64,000 nt of DNA from Choristoneura fumiferana (GCF_025370935.1 NC_133473.1:20827193-20891192), one strand, 5' to 3'; shown: positions 28,481-39,490, counted from the stretch's first letter. Notes: generated by a model from the sequence alone, not told the origin. Numbers and translations: made by a program.

Positions 28481-29720
28481 GATTGCTGTACACGTTTGTT
28501 TTTGAGAGCTCTATGGTCAACCAAAATGCCGACGTTATATTAAATTTAAGGCTTATTTCTCTTGATACCATTATATTGTAACACGTCCTCGGACTCCACA
28601 TTAATCTTTCACGACTCAAATGACCATCCATTAACTTTAAAACATACCCTCGCACTTAGAAACATGCAAATCGCGGTATTCTTCCACCCCCGGGCCCGTT
28701 TAAAGCTATATATACGTATCCTTGTCGCACACACGCGATATAAGCGAGACAGTACCTACTTAACCAAACGTTCGACGGTCAGTTAAAAGCTTGTACAATC
28801 GACTTGGGCGTTTCTGTCCTGGTCTTTTAAGTGGAGAAGGAGAGGGATGGCATGCTTATGTCCACGAAAGGGCCACCATGGTGGAATTAAAGCAAAATAA
28901 ATTAGTCCCTTAGGGTAAGTCAGGTGTTGCGACATAAATTACTGCGCGCATTACAATTGCTGATGTAGTCGGGTTTTCGGTTTAATTCTAGTGCTGTTTA
29001 TTTGATTAAAATAAGGGAAAGAATGCCTAAATAACTAAAGCTTTATGAGTCAGGGGATATATTTTATTTAAAATAAATCACACAGTACACATTTCGTTAA
29101 AAATATGCCTCACTACAGAACCCTTTGATTGTTTGCTACACCTAGTGTTAATTATTCAATTAAAAACGTCAGCACTCCGACTATCATTTTTCATTTCAAG
29201 TCAGTTTAATGCGTATACGTTAAAATACCTTAATCATTTAAAAAAAATGTATGTTTTCGTGAGCCAGTAATTCTAATTGATTTTTACTTCTACACTCATA
29301 AAATTTGTAGTCGTGAGTTGCGCTTCACCATTTTTTGAAGAAAATCAAGCCTGACAGAAAAACGGCCGGTAATAAATTATCTCAATAACATGCAACCTTG
29401 CTAAGACGTTTAATTACCATGTTGCATTTGTTAACTTTTAGGCTGCCCAGCCTACAATAAAAGAGGAATTTAAAAAATGCAACCAGCTGGTTTAGAGTAT
29501 AGTATAACCCATTCTCCTCTCGATTTCGAACAAATAAACTACCAATTCAATATTAATTCCTACTGTATCTTAGCCCAGTACTGTCCAGCTTCTGTCAAGT
29601 CCCGAATGGTCCGGAGGGCAATTTGAAAACGTTAATTATAACTATATACGTGCACTCTTTGGTAACTTTTAACCCCCAGTTTACCATCCATTGATTAAAT
29701 TTGTCTAACGGATAAATGTG
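28481..29720. other. No recognised repeat; POU-octamer/TATA patch
   Basis: A consensus octamer ATGCAAAT at 28664-28671 lies about 40 bp upstream of CTATATATACG, followed by GATATAAG and GGTCAGTT (28778-28784). The spacings do not make a clean TATA-Inr pair. No gene follows. The remainder is AT-rich. Confidence 0.25.
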
Positions 29721-29721
29721 A

Positions 29722-29764
29722 TGCCGTCTCTGTTTGTTTTGTTCGAATAGACGGAGACGGCATT
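29722..29764. repeat. Small hairpin, ATGCCGTCTC / GAGACGGCAT
   Basis: Arms at about 29722-29731 and 29753-29762 around TGTTTGTTTTGTTCG. Probably the core of a foldback element whose flanks have decayed. Confidence 0.7.
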
Positions 29765-30217
29765 AAACTAAAAAGCACTTATATATTAAGCAGAAAAGAT
29801 GCCTTAGAAACGTCGGTTTGGATTTCGAAGTGTCGAAAGCTTGATCTAAAACTTTTCTAATCTTATAGCCACGCGTTAATCAGTTAGTACAATTAGATTT
29901 CTTCTTTTATTATGATCGGTTTTAGTGTCTGTTCCTTCAAATGAAAACAGACAAGCAACAACGTTGACGAATGTCACCGTGTTGTGTCCATTGAATAGTC
30001 CATTGCAAATTAATGTCATTAGTCTCTTAGTGAAATGAAAAGAGGTGCTTGAGCTCAAGTGGTCATTAAGTATGTACTTGTACCCTTTTTGTCCCAGGTA
30101 TGTGTAGAAACAGGAACATGGAATACCACTTTCTAGATTCTATTGACTGAGGTGAATGACCTGTGTGAATATGGGTAAATTGGTACCTACGTGGGTTCTT
30201 GCAAAATGTAGAAAGAA

Positions 30218-30440
30218 AAACATCATCATCATCATCATCCCAACCTATATACGTTCCACTGCTGGGTTCAGAATGAGAGGGCTTGGGCTGTAGTTCCCAC
30301 GCGGGTCCAGTGCGGATTGGGGAATTCACACTATTGAATTACTCTACAGGTTTGTCCAGGTTTCCTCACGATGTTGTCCTTCACAGTAATGATCGTGGAA
30401 TTCAGCACATGAATTTTGAAGAAGTCAGAGGTGCAAGATT
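30218..30440 (-). mobile_element. tRNA-derived SINE, 5'-truncated
   Basis: CATCATCATCATCCCAACCT ATATACG, a shortened tail, GGGCTTGGGCTGTAGTTCCC ACGCGGG, TTTCCTCACGATG and AGTCAGAGGTGCAAG. The A and B boxes are absent. Confidence 0.85.
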
Positions 30441-30444
30441 AAAT

Positions 30445-32969
30445 AATTAATTAGAAAATGTTTTGTTGAATCGGGTAAGACCCATTAATGAACTTGAATT
30501 TTTAAGATTTTTTGTTTTCATCAGATCGAATCATAAATTTATTACGCGGCTACGTAAAATTACACATGTTATGTAAATTGGTACCAATGACAATTCATTC
30601 AATAAAGTGATTAAGAAAAAAGCTTAAATGAAACTACAAAGGCAACACTAAAAAAAAACCCGCAAGTTTTGTGCTTCGTCGGTGACGAAATCTAGCAATT
30701 TCGTAATTGACACGAAATAGACAAAAGAATTCCGTGCGAGGGTCGAAACCAATAAAGAACTCAGGGGTTGTTTGCGCTGATCTGATTTGCCGTCTTTTTC
30801 TTACACAAGTTTCCCTCCAACTTTGGAAACTTCAAAGAAATGAAACAAATTAAAGTGCCAGTGTTGTCATGTGAAAAAAAATAGCGAGGTATTGGAAATA
30901 GACTTGGAATTTTACTATAATACTATTTTTACTGCTCTCTCGTTCCTAAATTTGTAGTAGAAGCAGGACAGGAGGAGAATACTAATCTTATTTGACAGTG
31001 TTTGCGAACGGAGGGTTGATATTTGTATATATCAGAATCAAGCGTGACAAAAATGTTATATCGCTGAATTATCCTCACGGAGAGCAGTCAGTGTTCTTGA
31101 CAGTGATGAAAAGAGACGGAAAACGCAATGACAGCTACAGGGGGACGGTCCACTTAATTCCAATCACCATAATTCCAGCGGACAAGCCAAGGGTGCACAC
31201 GTGCCAACAAAAACTTCATTGAAAAAAAAATCGCAAATTCCAAATTGGAATTGGAAAAACTAATAGAATGGCAACACTACAAAGGGATTCTTTTCACGGG
31301 CTGGCAACGTTTGCCCGCGTTTCCACGTGTGCGGTGACCTTAATACGAGCTTGTGACCTTTGACCCGTTTATAAACGTTATTTGGGCGAGGCGGTATTTT
31401 AAAATGACGGTTCTGAACAGCCAGTATCTAATGCTGTTACGTAGACGCCACTTTGTTAGGAACCTTTTTAGGGACTTTGAGACTAGATTATTTAAATTAT
31501 TAGATTAAATTTAGAATAGATTTTGAAAAACGAATACTAAAACAAATTGCCCTTCGAAAGATGATTGTGTTGTGAATTTGATTCGATTGTGTAAAATCAT
31601 CTTGATTAGTTAAATAGTACTACTACCTATTATAGGTAGCTAACTGGATAAAAAAATAGGTTTAAAACAATGTCATTATATCATCAATTCTGCTTTATCC
31701 ACGCTAGGTAAACAAAAAAATGGCCGCCCCTAGTTTAGAGGGAACAAGAGAACTTGCCCAACTCTTTTAATCCAGGCAATGTGTTTTGTCGCCCATTGTT
31801 GCTGGCAACTTAGTCGCAACTTTCTTTTTTGTCGTTTTGTCTCTAATTTTATTATTTCACCGGCTTTATTATACTGCGGGCTTAGAAGATTTTCCTACCT
31901 CAGTTTCATACTGAGTTTGTTGTAAAAATATACTTTGTATCTAAAAACGACAGAAAAAGTCATCAAAATCTTATCATGTTTTCTCTATATATAGGTAGAT
32001 TAGAAGTTTATAAACAGGGATATATTTTATTTCTCATTCTATCTTAACAGGTTGGTTGCTGTTAATTATACATTTCGATTCTATGGTTACTTGAAAAATA
32101 ATTCAACCGAATTAGAAATGGCGCCAGAACGCAAGAGCCAAATTTTAAATTTGGAACACCTAACCATATTCAGGAAAAGGCGTTCTATAATCGAATCGGA
32201 ATCGGTAAGCCAGCATTTGCATCCAACGCGAAGCTAATTCTCTCACCGTTATTTCTGGCCAGTATCTTTTGTTTCTTGCCATGTTTAGATACAACCTTTT
32301 ACGCTTAAAACTTTTCGCGAGATAAAAATTCGTTGAATATTTTTTTTCTTTAATTCCGAGATGTTATCGGCCTGATTCATTTGAGTGCTTTTTTCGGTAG
32401 CTTTTTGTTTTTATCAGTAAAATACGACTCTTGTTTTGATGGAGGGCTGTATCAAAAGTAAAGAGAAAGTTTTTTAGAATCTTATTTCAAGTTTTAGAAA
32501 TTTTTCGCACTGAAAGTGTTTATGACTTTTCTTTAGAAGTTAGATTCGTAGTCGCGGTGAGTTTTCTAGTTTCAATAGAAAAAGTAAGTTGGTAAAAAGA
32601 GCACAGTGTATGGTAACTTTGTAATGGCTTTCTAGCTTTAACGCCTTTGACATATGCACTAACAAATTTCTTGTGTGCCTCTAACTTTTTCTGTCCAACT
32701 TTAGAAATTTGTAAACCCTACACTTCATTTCTGAATTGTTATAGTAACGGAAAACTGAATCATTTTTTGTTGGTAGCACTGAACTACCTAAATTATTAAG
32801 TTGAACTTTAGTTTACACAGAAGCAAGGCAGATTTGATCTTATTAAATATAATACATACAAAGAAACATTGCAAGTAAAAAAAAAGCTTGTAAAAAAATG
32901 CGCAATACTAATACTACACGGTGTTAAATAAAAAAAAATACTACGAATTGCAAGGTACAAAAGAACTCG
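30445..32969. other. 2.5-kb repeat-poor stretch
   Basis: No gene and no familiar repeat. It contains a chance 76-codon frame (30992-31222) and a motif group at 31324-31366: E box CACGTG, half site TGACCT and a DR1 TGACCTTTGACCC. This is the longest repeat-poor interval in the first half of the window. Candidate regulatory DNA only. Confidence 0.35.
31354..31366 (-). promoter_or_regulatory. Consensus DR1 nuclear-receptor motif
   Basis: The minus strand reads GGGTCAAAGGTCA, two AGGTCA-type half sites spaced by one base, the known HNF4/USP-type arrangement. A further half site TGACCT (31335-31340) and an E box CACGTG (31324-31329) lie within 30 bp upstream. Function is inferred from motif only. 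Confidence 0.3.
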
Positions 32970-33320
32970 ACTCAGATCATCAAATTCAAATTCAAATCAT
33001 TTATTCAGTAAATAGGCCGCAATAGGCACTTTTACACGTCATTTTTTTAAACTACCAGCGCTTTCGGAAAGACCATCATTGCCAAGAAGAATGCGCCGCA
33101 AGAAACTTGGCAGAAAGTCATTTGTTCAACATAAAATAATTACAAATAAAATACTTAAAAACTACAGTATACAATTGAATAAAAAAATTACAATAAAATA
33201 ATAATAATAATACAGGGATGTATGGGGTCCCTTAGTTACAAAACTAAACACTAACTATTATCTACGTTCAGTGGAAGTGTAGACTGCTCCACCGTCATAA
33301 AAAAAAAAAAACTGAAATTT
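32970..33320 (-). mobile_element. LINE 3' UTR ('gaatttgaatttg' tail family)
   Basis: AAATTCAAATTCAAATCATT TATTCAG, AACTACCAGCGCTTTCGGAA AGACCATCATTGCCAAGAAG AATGCGCCGCAAGAAACTTG G. On the minus strand this is a 3' UTR ending (TTTGAAT)n. The coding part is not recognised. Fragments of it occur at 17920, 36385 and 50395. Confidence 0.75.
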
Positions 33321-33324
33321 ACAT

Positions 33325-33684
33325 TTCAGGTCAAGTAACCATTAAGCTTTTGGGTTCCGAAGGCAAGCTCACGTCTGCCGCCCCCAAAGTTAGCTCACAC
33401 GCACTCATGTCATGCTCTGAAAGTCTGCATCTGTAACTCTAAACTTCACACTGGCAGAATTGTCCTGGACAGAAGCCATTTAAGAAAAAAATGCTTGTAA
33501 AACGCTCGCAAAAATAGATTCCTATAGGTTATCATCCCTGCAGGAGTCTGTTAAATCTCCAGCTCTTTAAATCTCCAGTCGTTACTATTCCGTAGCCGTG
33601 TGTCGGACGCAGGCGTCTCAGGGGATCGCGTCGCAGTAGAAAACGTTCAGCACTTCAATCCTACTCTCCTACTAATCCTGCTAA
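33325..33684. other. No recognised feature
   Basis: No gene or familiar repeat. A moderately GC-rich section near 33590-33640 (GTGTCGGACGCAGGCGTCTC) is unassigned. Confidence 0.45.
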
Positions 33685-34349
33685 CTAATAAATGCGAAAG
33701 ATTGTGAGTGAGTGAGTATGTTGTTTGAGAGGACGTGGTGGCCTAGTGGTCTGACCTATCGCCTCTCAAGCAGAGGGTCGTGGGTTCGAACCCCGGCTCG
33801 CACCTCTGAGTTTTTCGAAATTCATGTGCGGAATTAAATTTGAAATTTACCACGAGCTTTGCGGTGAAGGAAAACATCGTGAGGAAACCCGCACAAACCT
33901 GCGAAGCGATTCAATGGTGCGTGCGAAGTTCCCAATCCGCACTGGGCCCGCGTGGGAACTATGGCCCAAGCCCTCTTGTTCTGAGAGGAGGCCTGTGCCC
34001 AGCAGTGGGACGTTTATAGGCTGGGATGATGAGTATGTTTGTTACTCCTTCACACTGAAACAGCTGAACGGATTTAGATGCAATTTGGTATGTAGATAGC
34101 TGGACATCTGGAATAAAAGATAGGCTACTTTATATTCCGACATTCCCACGGGATAGGGATACAATCTCGAATCAACAACCGCTGGGCTTAGAGTCATGAA
34201 ATTTGACATGATTGTTTTTAATGTAACGTCAATGAAAACCACGATCTAATTTTCGGGCATTCCCACGAGAATTTTCAAAAATCCCTAATTTTCAATTTAG
34301 CTCCTGGATCTAATGATTTACGTGTGCGAAGCCGCGGGTAGACACTAGT
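33685..34349 (+). repeat. 'aatgcgaaag' family repeat, split by a SINE
   Basis: CTAATAAATGCGAAAGATTG TGAGTGAG is followed, after the SINE, by GTATGTTTGTTACTCC, GAACGGATTTAGATGCAATT TGGTATG, TATTCCGACATTCCCACGGG and GAAGCCGCGGGTAGACACTA GTA. Removing the SINE and one TSD restores the usual block order. Confidence 0.8.
33723..34030 (+). mobile_element. tRNA-derived SINE inserted in another repeat
   Basis: A box GTGGCCTAGTGG, B box GGGTTCGAACCCC, full body and GATGATG tail. TSD GAGTATGTT at 33714-33722 and 34031-34039, with near-identity continuing (GTTT / TGTT). Minor variant ACGTGG for GCCGTGG at the 5' end. Confidence 0.95.
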
Positions 34350-34440
34350 ATTATAAATGCGAAAGTTTGTGAGTGAGTGGTATGTTTGTTACTTCTTCAC
34401 GCTGAAACGGCTGAACGGATTTGGATGAAATTTGGCGAAA
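34350..34440 (+). repeat. Second 'aatgcgaaag' repeat, 5' fragment
   Basis: TTATAAATGCGAAAGTTTGT GAGTGAGTGGTATGTTTGTT AC ... AACGGCTGAACGGATTTGGA TGAAATTTGG, then truncated. It starts right after the end of the previous copy, so the two are in tandem. Confidence 0.8.
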
Positions 34441-34486
34441 AGAAAGAACAAATGTTAATTAGTTTTTTTTATTAAATTTATTGACC

Positions 34487-34550
34487 CGGATAACTCACGT
34501 CTTAAATCGAGTTTAGGTTGACATGGTAGTTTCATGTTCAAAATTAGTTT
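34487..34550 (+). repeat. Fragment of 'ggataactcacgtcttaaa' repeat
   Basis: CCGGATAACTCACGTCTTAA ATCGAGTTTAGG, then GGTAGTTTCATGTTCAAAA. Matches arm sequence and right flank at 22918-23080 and the minus block at 58600-58790. Confidence 0.75.
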
Positions 34551-34796
34551 TTTTACTTAATTAAAATATAACTCTGCCTTCCACTCTGGTGTATCGTTCA
34601 TCAAAACCACTTTTGCCTTTTAGTAGATACGAATTGGGTAAAATTAGTTCATACCACTGGTTCCACATTTTTATGTAAGTAATTAACTTATTTCACCTAA
34701 AACGATGTTTAATACTCAAGATCTTCAAGTAGTAAAGCAGCTTAGGTGTTTAGGTTATAGGTTGAAGTTGTTTTTTTAATTAAAATAGTAGTAGTT

Positions 34797-34975
34797 AATA
34801 AATATTTCAAGGCCATTGCAGTACTGTTCTCACCCCCACTGCGGCCCAATTGACCCCTCTCGGGCTGTCGAACGCACGCGACGCCTTCGTTAGGATCGCG
34901 ACAAGGATGGTCCTTCGAGCCGGATGTGTGATCTCTGATTTATCGCTAGCGTTCATATCCCGTATACTGTTGCTT
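34797..34975 (+). other. GC-rich island with 59-codon frame, unidentified
   Basis: From 34797 the frame runs IFQGHCSTVLTPTAAQLTPL then GLSNARDAFVRIATRMVLRA to a stop at 34973. The region is distinctly GC-rich (CTGTCGAACGCACGCGACGC) and non-repetitive in the window. An acceptor-like CATTGCAG precedes 34821. No known family is recognised and no donor is convincing. Confidence 0.18.
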
Positions 34976-35459
34976 TGATATACAAGGGGGCTACGGGGCT
35001 TTTGAGAAATCCATACTGGAGTGTTTTTAGTTTTTTAAGGCATGACCCACGATACGATACGTTTGATGCCATCCAAAGAGACTTTTCCAAAAATATAATA
35101 CCCTTATTACAAGTAAAAGCTATAATGAGCAGTCGAGGAAACTGAATTGCGTTTAGGTACCTTTTCATAATCAATTTCACTATGGTTGCTTTGGCAGGCG
35201 TATGGGGTGTCAACATGACAATGTAATTATCAGCACAAATTCAGTTTTTTGACTGTTCTGGACTTTTTCACATAATATTTAACAAAAATATAAGACGTAT
35301 TTTAAGTAAAAAAATATTTTTTTCAATGTTACCTAAATTTTTTTGGGAAACCTTAAAAAAGCATTTTTTTTTTAAATAAATACAGGCAAAGATTCAGTGG
35401 TGTAGCCACAAAATGCCTGGCCAGTGGCCAGACAGGGGCCAGTTAGAGAACAAATGGCA
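34976..35459. other. No recognised feature
   Basis: AT-rich. The 87-codon minus frame 34953-35216 has no recognisable domain. Confidence 0.45.
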
Positions 35460-35711
35460 TTACAATTCAGTCGTTTTTGTCATCAACAACAGCTCGTACC
35501 TATTAAAACTGGTCAGTACTGAATTCAAAAAGGAATCCCCGTTATAGTTCCACGCGGCTCCGTTAGATGGCGATCCCGTTTCCGTCGCAGACGGCGCCGG
35601 AAGCGCTTTGTCTATGCCTCCCGACGGATTTGGCGCGATTGAAAATTTCAAATTTCGATGTTGGTACGGGCGTGCGGATATTTCGTCCGTTTGAATTTCG
35701 AGACAGTGCAC
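35460..35711 (-). other. GC-rich 83-codon frame, unidentified
   Basis: The minus frame reads SARPYQHRNLKFSIAPNPSG, GIDKALPAPSATETG, SPSNGAAWNYNGDSFLN. Pro/Ser/Gly/Ala-rich and hydrophilic, with GC-rich codons in contrast to the flanks. It contains no domain I know, no splice sites I can defend, and could be part of an unlisted repeat. Confidence 0.2.
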
Positions 35712-35879
35712 ACTGTTGGAATAGGCTTTTGTAAGCGAGCGTAATTATGTTCTCACACCACTCTCACACACGTGAATTAAAGCTTTGCCATTCGTATTGT
35801 TGTAGCTCAAAGAGTTGCATTAATAGAATCTATGAATATTTCTATCTTTTTATTAACTTACCCAACTTAGAAAAGTTTA

Positions 35880-36177
35880 CAGGTGGTAGGACCTTGTACA
35901 GGTGGTAGGACCTTGTGCAAGGTCCGCCCGGATCGCTACCACCATCTTGCTCGCTAATCCTGCCGTGAAGCAGCGTGCTTGCACTGTAGTGTTTCGGCGT
36001 GGAGAGTAAGACAGCCGGTGAAATTACTGGCACTTGAGGTATCCCATCTTAGGCCTCTAGGTTGGCAACGCATCTGCAATTCCCCTAGTGTTACAGATGT
36101 TTGTTTATGGGCGGTGGTGATCTTTTACCATCAGGAGACCCACTTGCTCGTTTGCCATCCAGTCGAATAAAAAAAAA
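35880..36177 (+). repeat. Family P repeat, copy D with duplicated 5' end
   Basis: Starts ACAGGTGGTAGGACCTTGT, immediately repeated (ACAGGTGGTAGGACCTTGTG), then the palindrome GGACCTTGTGCAAGGTCC at 35908-35925, and ends CCATCCAGTCGAATAAAA plus A tail. The 19-bp 5' duplication is unique to this copy. Confidence 0.9.
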
Positions 36178-36384
36178 ACGGCAGAACCAATTTATTTTTA
36201 ATAAACATAGCTAGGAACCACCGGAAAGAAACTCGCTGAAAGAACCGGATAAGTGCACAATATTTATTTTTTATACGGTTTTGCTAGATAAATAAAGCAG
36301 AACAAATAGAGTATGCCTATGTAAGTTAAAAAAAAATGCACTATTCTGTTTTGCCAGAATACTCTCGATTTTGTTTTGAAAAAA

Positions 36385-36465
36385 AAAGTGACAATCTGCC
36401 AAGTTTCTTGCGGCACATTCTTCTTGACAATGATGTTCTTTCCGACCATGGTAGTATAAGAAAGT
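36385..36465 (+). mobile_element. LINE 3' UTR fragment
   Basis: CTGCCAAGTTTCTTGCGGCA CATTCTTCTTGACAATGATG TTCTTTCCGACC is the sense version of the block in 33060-33120. Confidence 0.7.
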
Positions 36466-36689
36466 AGCATGGAAAATAGCCCTTTACGGTTTACGGAATA
36501 AATTTTTAATTTTTTTGAAAAGAAGTAGAAGTCAATAGTTTCTAAGGCCAATATACGGGATTAGCTCACAAGAAATTGGATTTGAAGTAGAACAAATACA
36601 GGTGCGCACACACCATCCGTCAGCAGGTAATTGGAGGCACTCTGACAGTTATATTGCTCCCGGAAGGCTTGTTTTTGATACGGTGGAAA

Positions 36690-36800
36690 GCTAGCCAAGT
36701 GCGAGTCAATCAAAAATATCTGAGCACGATTCTACGCCGTTAACAATATAGTCGTGTTCATATATTTTTGATTAATTTTTTGCTCAAAAATATTACAACT
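36690..36800. mobile_element. Decayed TACAGTCGAG-family MITE and repeat fragment
   Basis: GCCAAGTGCGAGTC (other repeat) joins ATCAAAAATATCTGAGCACG ATTCTACGCCGTTAACAATA, then GTCGTGTTCATATATTTTTG AT, matching the interior of 42807-42942. No termini remain. Confidence 0.55.
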
Positions 36801-37639
36801 TAACTGACTTAGTTTCGAATATAAAGTGAGAATAATTTTCATCTATATCCCAAAATTACTTAAATATCGTGTGTTTAGAATTACAAAAAAGTCCAATTAC
36901 GACCTTCAAAAAAAGCCATTTAATTTGCTAGGTATGTCACACAAAATTAATAAAACATTTACTTTCATTTTAAATTTCAAAAGTTAAATATATTTTTTAT
37001 ATCATATACACAGAACCATTATTTGTTAACTATGTATACATACAAATAATCGTTGTTTACATTACTTGATAAAGTTCCAACACGGCGTGGATCGACCCAC
37101 GGCAATAAAACGCTTAATTTGAACAAAGATATCATTAAGGGCGATAAAAAAAGTAGCCCGAACCACCCTGGAACATTAATTTGAATTGCATGTATAAATA
37201 TGTTAAATAAACTACATTTTTTAAATACAAGAGGGCGGCCGACGTATTACACCACAGGTGGCGTAAAAAAAGTTAAAAAGTAGCATGTAAGTAGTATGCA
37301 TATTTTTTTTAACAAAAAATTGTAATATTTTATTTTTCCTTTTACAAATACTTGTAATACTTCATCATTTTTTTTATGGAGATAATATATTAAACACCTT
37401 CTTCATATAAACCTTCTTCTGACAATTACTAATATAACAAAAAATAATTAACCAATCGTTAGCACACAAGATGTGATCATAATATCAGCCTTTAACTATA
37501 TCCCAGCGCGGCCAGACAGAGTCGTAATAATACGTCGAAATGGTTCGAAAAATAATGGTATGCGTTGCATTCGACTTGGCGGGAGCACTGCCGTGCCCGT
37601 AGATACATTAGATGAAAAAAAAAGCTATCAAATAACCTA
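36801..37639. other. No recognised feature
   Basis: AT-rich with poly-A/T runs. Confidence 0.5.
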
Positions 37640-37752
37640 ACTATCCTATTGCCCACCTTGTAATATTTTTTTCTGTGTATCTGTTTTCTGTATCGCTTAC
37701 TATGTCTGGTGTACAATAAAGAGTCTTTGTATTGTATTGTATTGTATTGTAA
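37640..37752 (+). mobile_element. LINE 3' end with (TTGTA)n tail
   Basis: TTTCTGTATCGCTTACTATG TCTGGTGTACAATAAAGAGT CTTTGTATTG and (TATTG)n to 37751. An AATAAA-containing 3' UTR without coding part. Family fragments at 4000-4090, 13895-14015 and 21565-21640 (all minus). Confidence 0.75.
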
Positions 37753-38300
37753 CTTAGAAAAGTTGACCAACTGACATTGTCATTTCAAAATGCTAACACT
37801 TTAATTTCGGCGAACCACGAAAATCCCACCGCCCAAAATTAGTAACTAATACTCTTCCAACATTTTAAACTCATAAAACCTAGGTACAACTTTATTTACA
37901 TAGAACGTCAGTAATCCAATATTTTATTCCACTAATGACCCCAAACATAGCAACGTCCATTAAATTTAAAGCAGTGCGTTAACCTGAAACCCTTAAAATC
38001 TAAAAATGTTTTTTTAATGAAACTCTATTAAACTTTTATGTCGAAAGGTCAGTACAAAGCCGGCTTCACCCTTGCATTAACCAATTTACACCCCGATTTG
38101 AACCCCTGAAGTTATAAATTTCACCTAACCAACGATCCGCTTCCGCCATGTACCTACTTTTAAAAAGGGGGTAGTTCGGGGTAGTTTCGGGGATGGAAAT
38201 ACGACCGCTGTAAAAGGCTGTAAATTTATAAAAGATAGTTAAGAATCTGTTTTTTTGGGACGCTACTTCACGTTGGGTTGCGAGTTAAATAAAGTTCGTA
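37753..38300. other. No recognised feature
   Basis: AT-rich, non-repetitive-looking; nothing supported. Confidence 0.45.
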
Positions 38301-38304
38301 AGGA

Positions 38305-38730
38305 GTCCGTTGATCTACAGACATTGAGCGTGCCAGACACTTTCCGGGTCAGACACTGACAGACACCGTTTATTTACATCTAAGCGTGTCAGACACGTGC
38401 TAGGACAGACATCGACAGACAACGTTTTATTTACATCTGAGCGTGCCGTGACAGACATCTACAGAAATCGTCATCAGCGTCAAACAAAAGGCGTCTGCAC
38501 GGTTCTGTTGCTCTATTTACACCGGCAGGTTGCCACAGACACCTACAGACATTAACCGCACAGGCAAAATATTCTTTCCGCGACTACTGGCCGCGCACGG
38601 CCCGTGTCGGCGTCAGCGCAGCCGTGTAACGATAAATATAAATACGTTAATAGACACTGTATAGAAGAATATTATTTTGTCTACCACGGCACGTGTCTGG
38701 CACGCTTAGTGTCTGTAGATATAAACGGAC
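38305..38730. mobile_element. TIR DNA element with subterminal repeats, 426 bp
   Basis: The left end GTCCGTTGATCTACAGACAT TGAGCGTGCCAGACAC pairs with the right end, whose reverse complement is GTCCGTTTATATCTACAGAC ACTAAGCGTGCCAGACAC. The left third holds two tandem blocks (GACAGACA(C/A)CGTTT TATTTACATCT(A/G)AGCGTG). Possible 6-bp TSD TTCGTA (38295-38300 and 38736-38741), which would imply slightly longer unequal ends. No transposase. Superfamily not assigned. Confidence 0.85.
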
Positions 38731-38769
38731 CTTCATTCGTAGTGATAACCGGGGGGTTTAGTATAACTT

Positions 38770-39490
38770 CATTTAAAAAGTTCCTGGTCTGTGTACCTAG
38801 TGGTCTATGAAGCAACTGGTCTGCGTAGCCAGTGGTGTTAAAAGATAGTCTAAGTGGCAAGTGGTCTAAAAAGCAACTGGTCTAAACTGTTTGTGTCAGA
38901 AACTTCAAAAATAGATTACTTAGATTACATTCGAGTTGCGTCAAGGTGCGAAGCGCCTCGGCCACGTGTCGACTTTGAGTCAAAGAATTTAAGACCACTA
39001 TATGCTCTTTTTGTGAAATTAAGATACTAAAATGACGTTTCATGTGTTAAGTACCTGTTTTTTAAATCTCATAAATAGTGATGCGCCACAACCTGACGGT
39101 CATCACCGAAAAGTTTCGGTAAGTAGGTAAATATGCTAGGAGATATATCGACTTTTTGTAGATGTTGTATTTAAATTTAATTTTGATTCTAAGCAAGTTC
39201 TGTCTAAAAGCTCAATGTTTAGAATATTGAATGTTTAATGTTTATTTGGGCAAAAAACGGTACAATATAGAAAAAAACTTAAGAAAATAAGACTTAAACG
39301 AAACATAGATTTGCAATTATGTCGGAAACCGAAATGAGAGAGCAGCACTATTTGTATTATGGTCACATTACTGGTCACATTATTTTTACATTTGACATTT
39401 CATACTGTCACTCTAGTATCTAGATTTCATAAATAGAGTATAGCTACTTAGACCACTTGCCACTTAGACCAGCTGTTTTTAGACGAAATG
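38770..39490. repeat. Segment bounded by 'ggtctaagtggcaagtggtcta' inverted repeats
   Basis: GTCTAAGTGGCAAGTGGTCTA (38848-38868) is exactly complementary to 39449-39469. Around the left copy lie further variants (GTGGTCTATGAAGCAACTGG TC, AACTGGTCTAAAC). Probably a TIR element of about 700 bp with imperfect direct repeats at its ends. Boundaries uncertain. Confidence 0.6.

Noticed and set aside
30992..31222. 76-codon frame with mixed hydrophilic sequence
   Set aside because: No domain recognised, no intron signals and no composition shift.
33824..34099. Recurrent MCGI.FEIYHELCGEGKHREET frame, also at 61217 and on the minus strand at 61709-61999
   Set aside because: It is one reading of the tRNA-derived SINE body. 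Recurrence reflects repeat copies, not a gene family.
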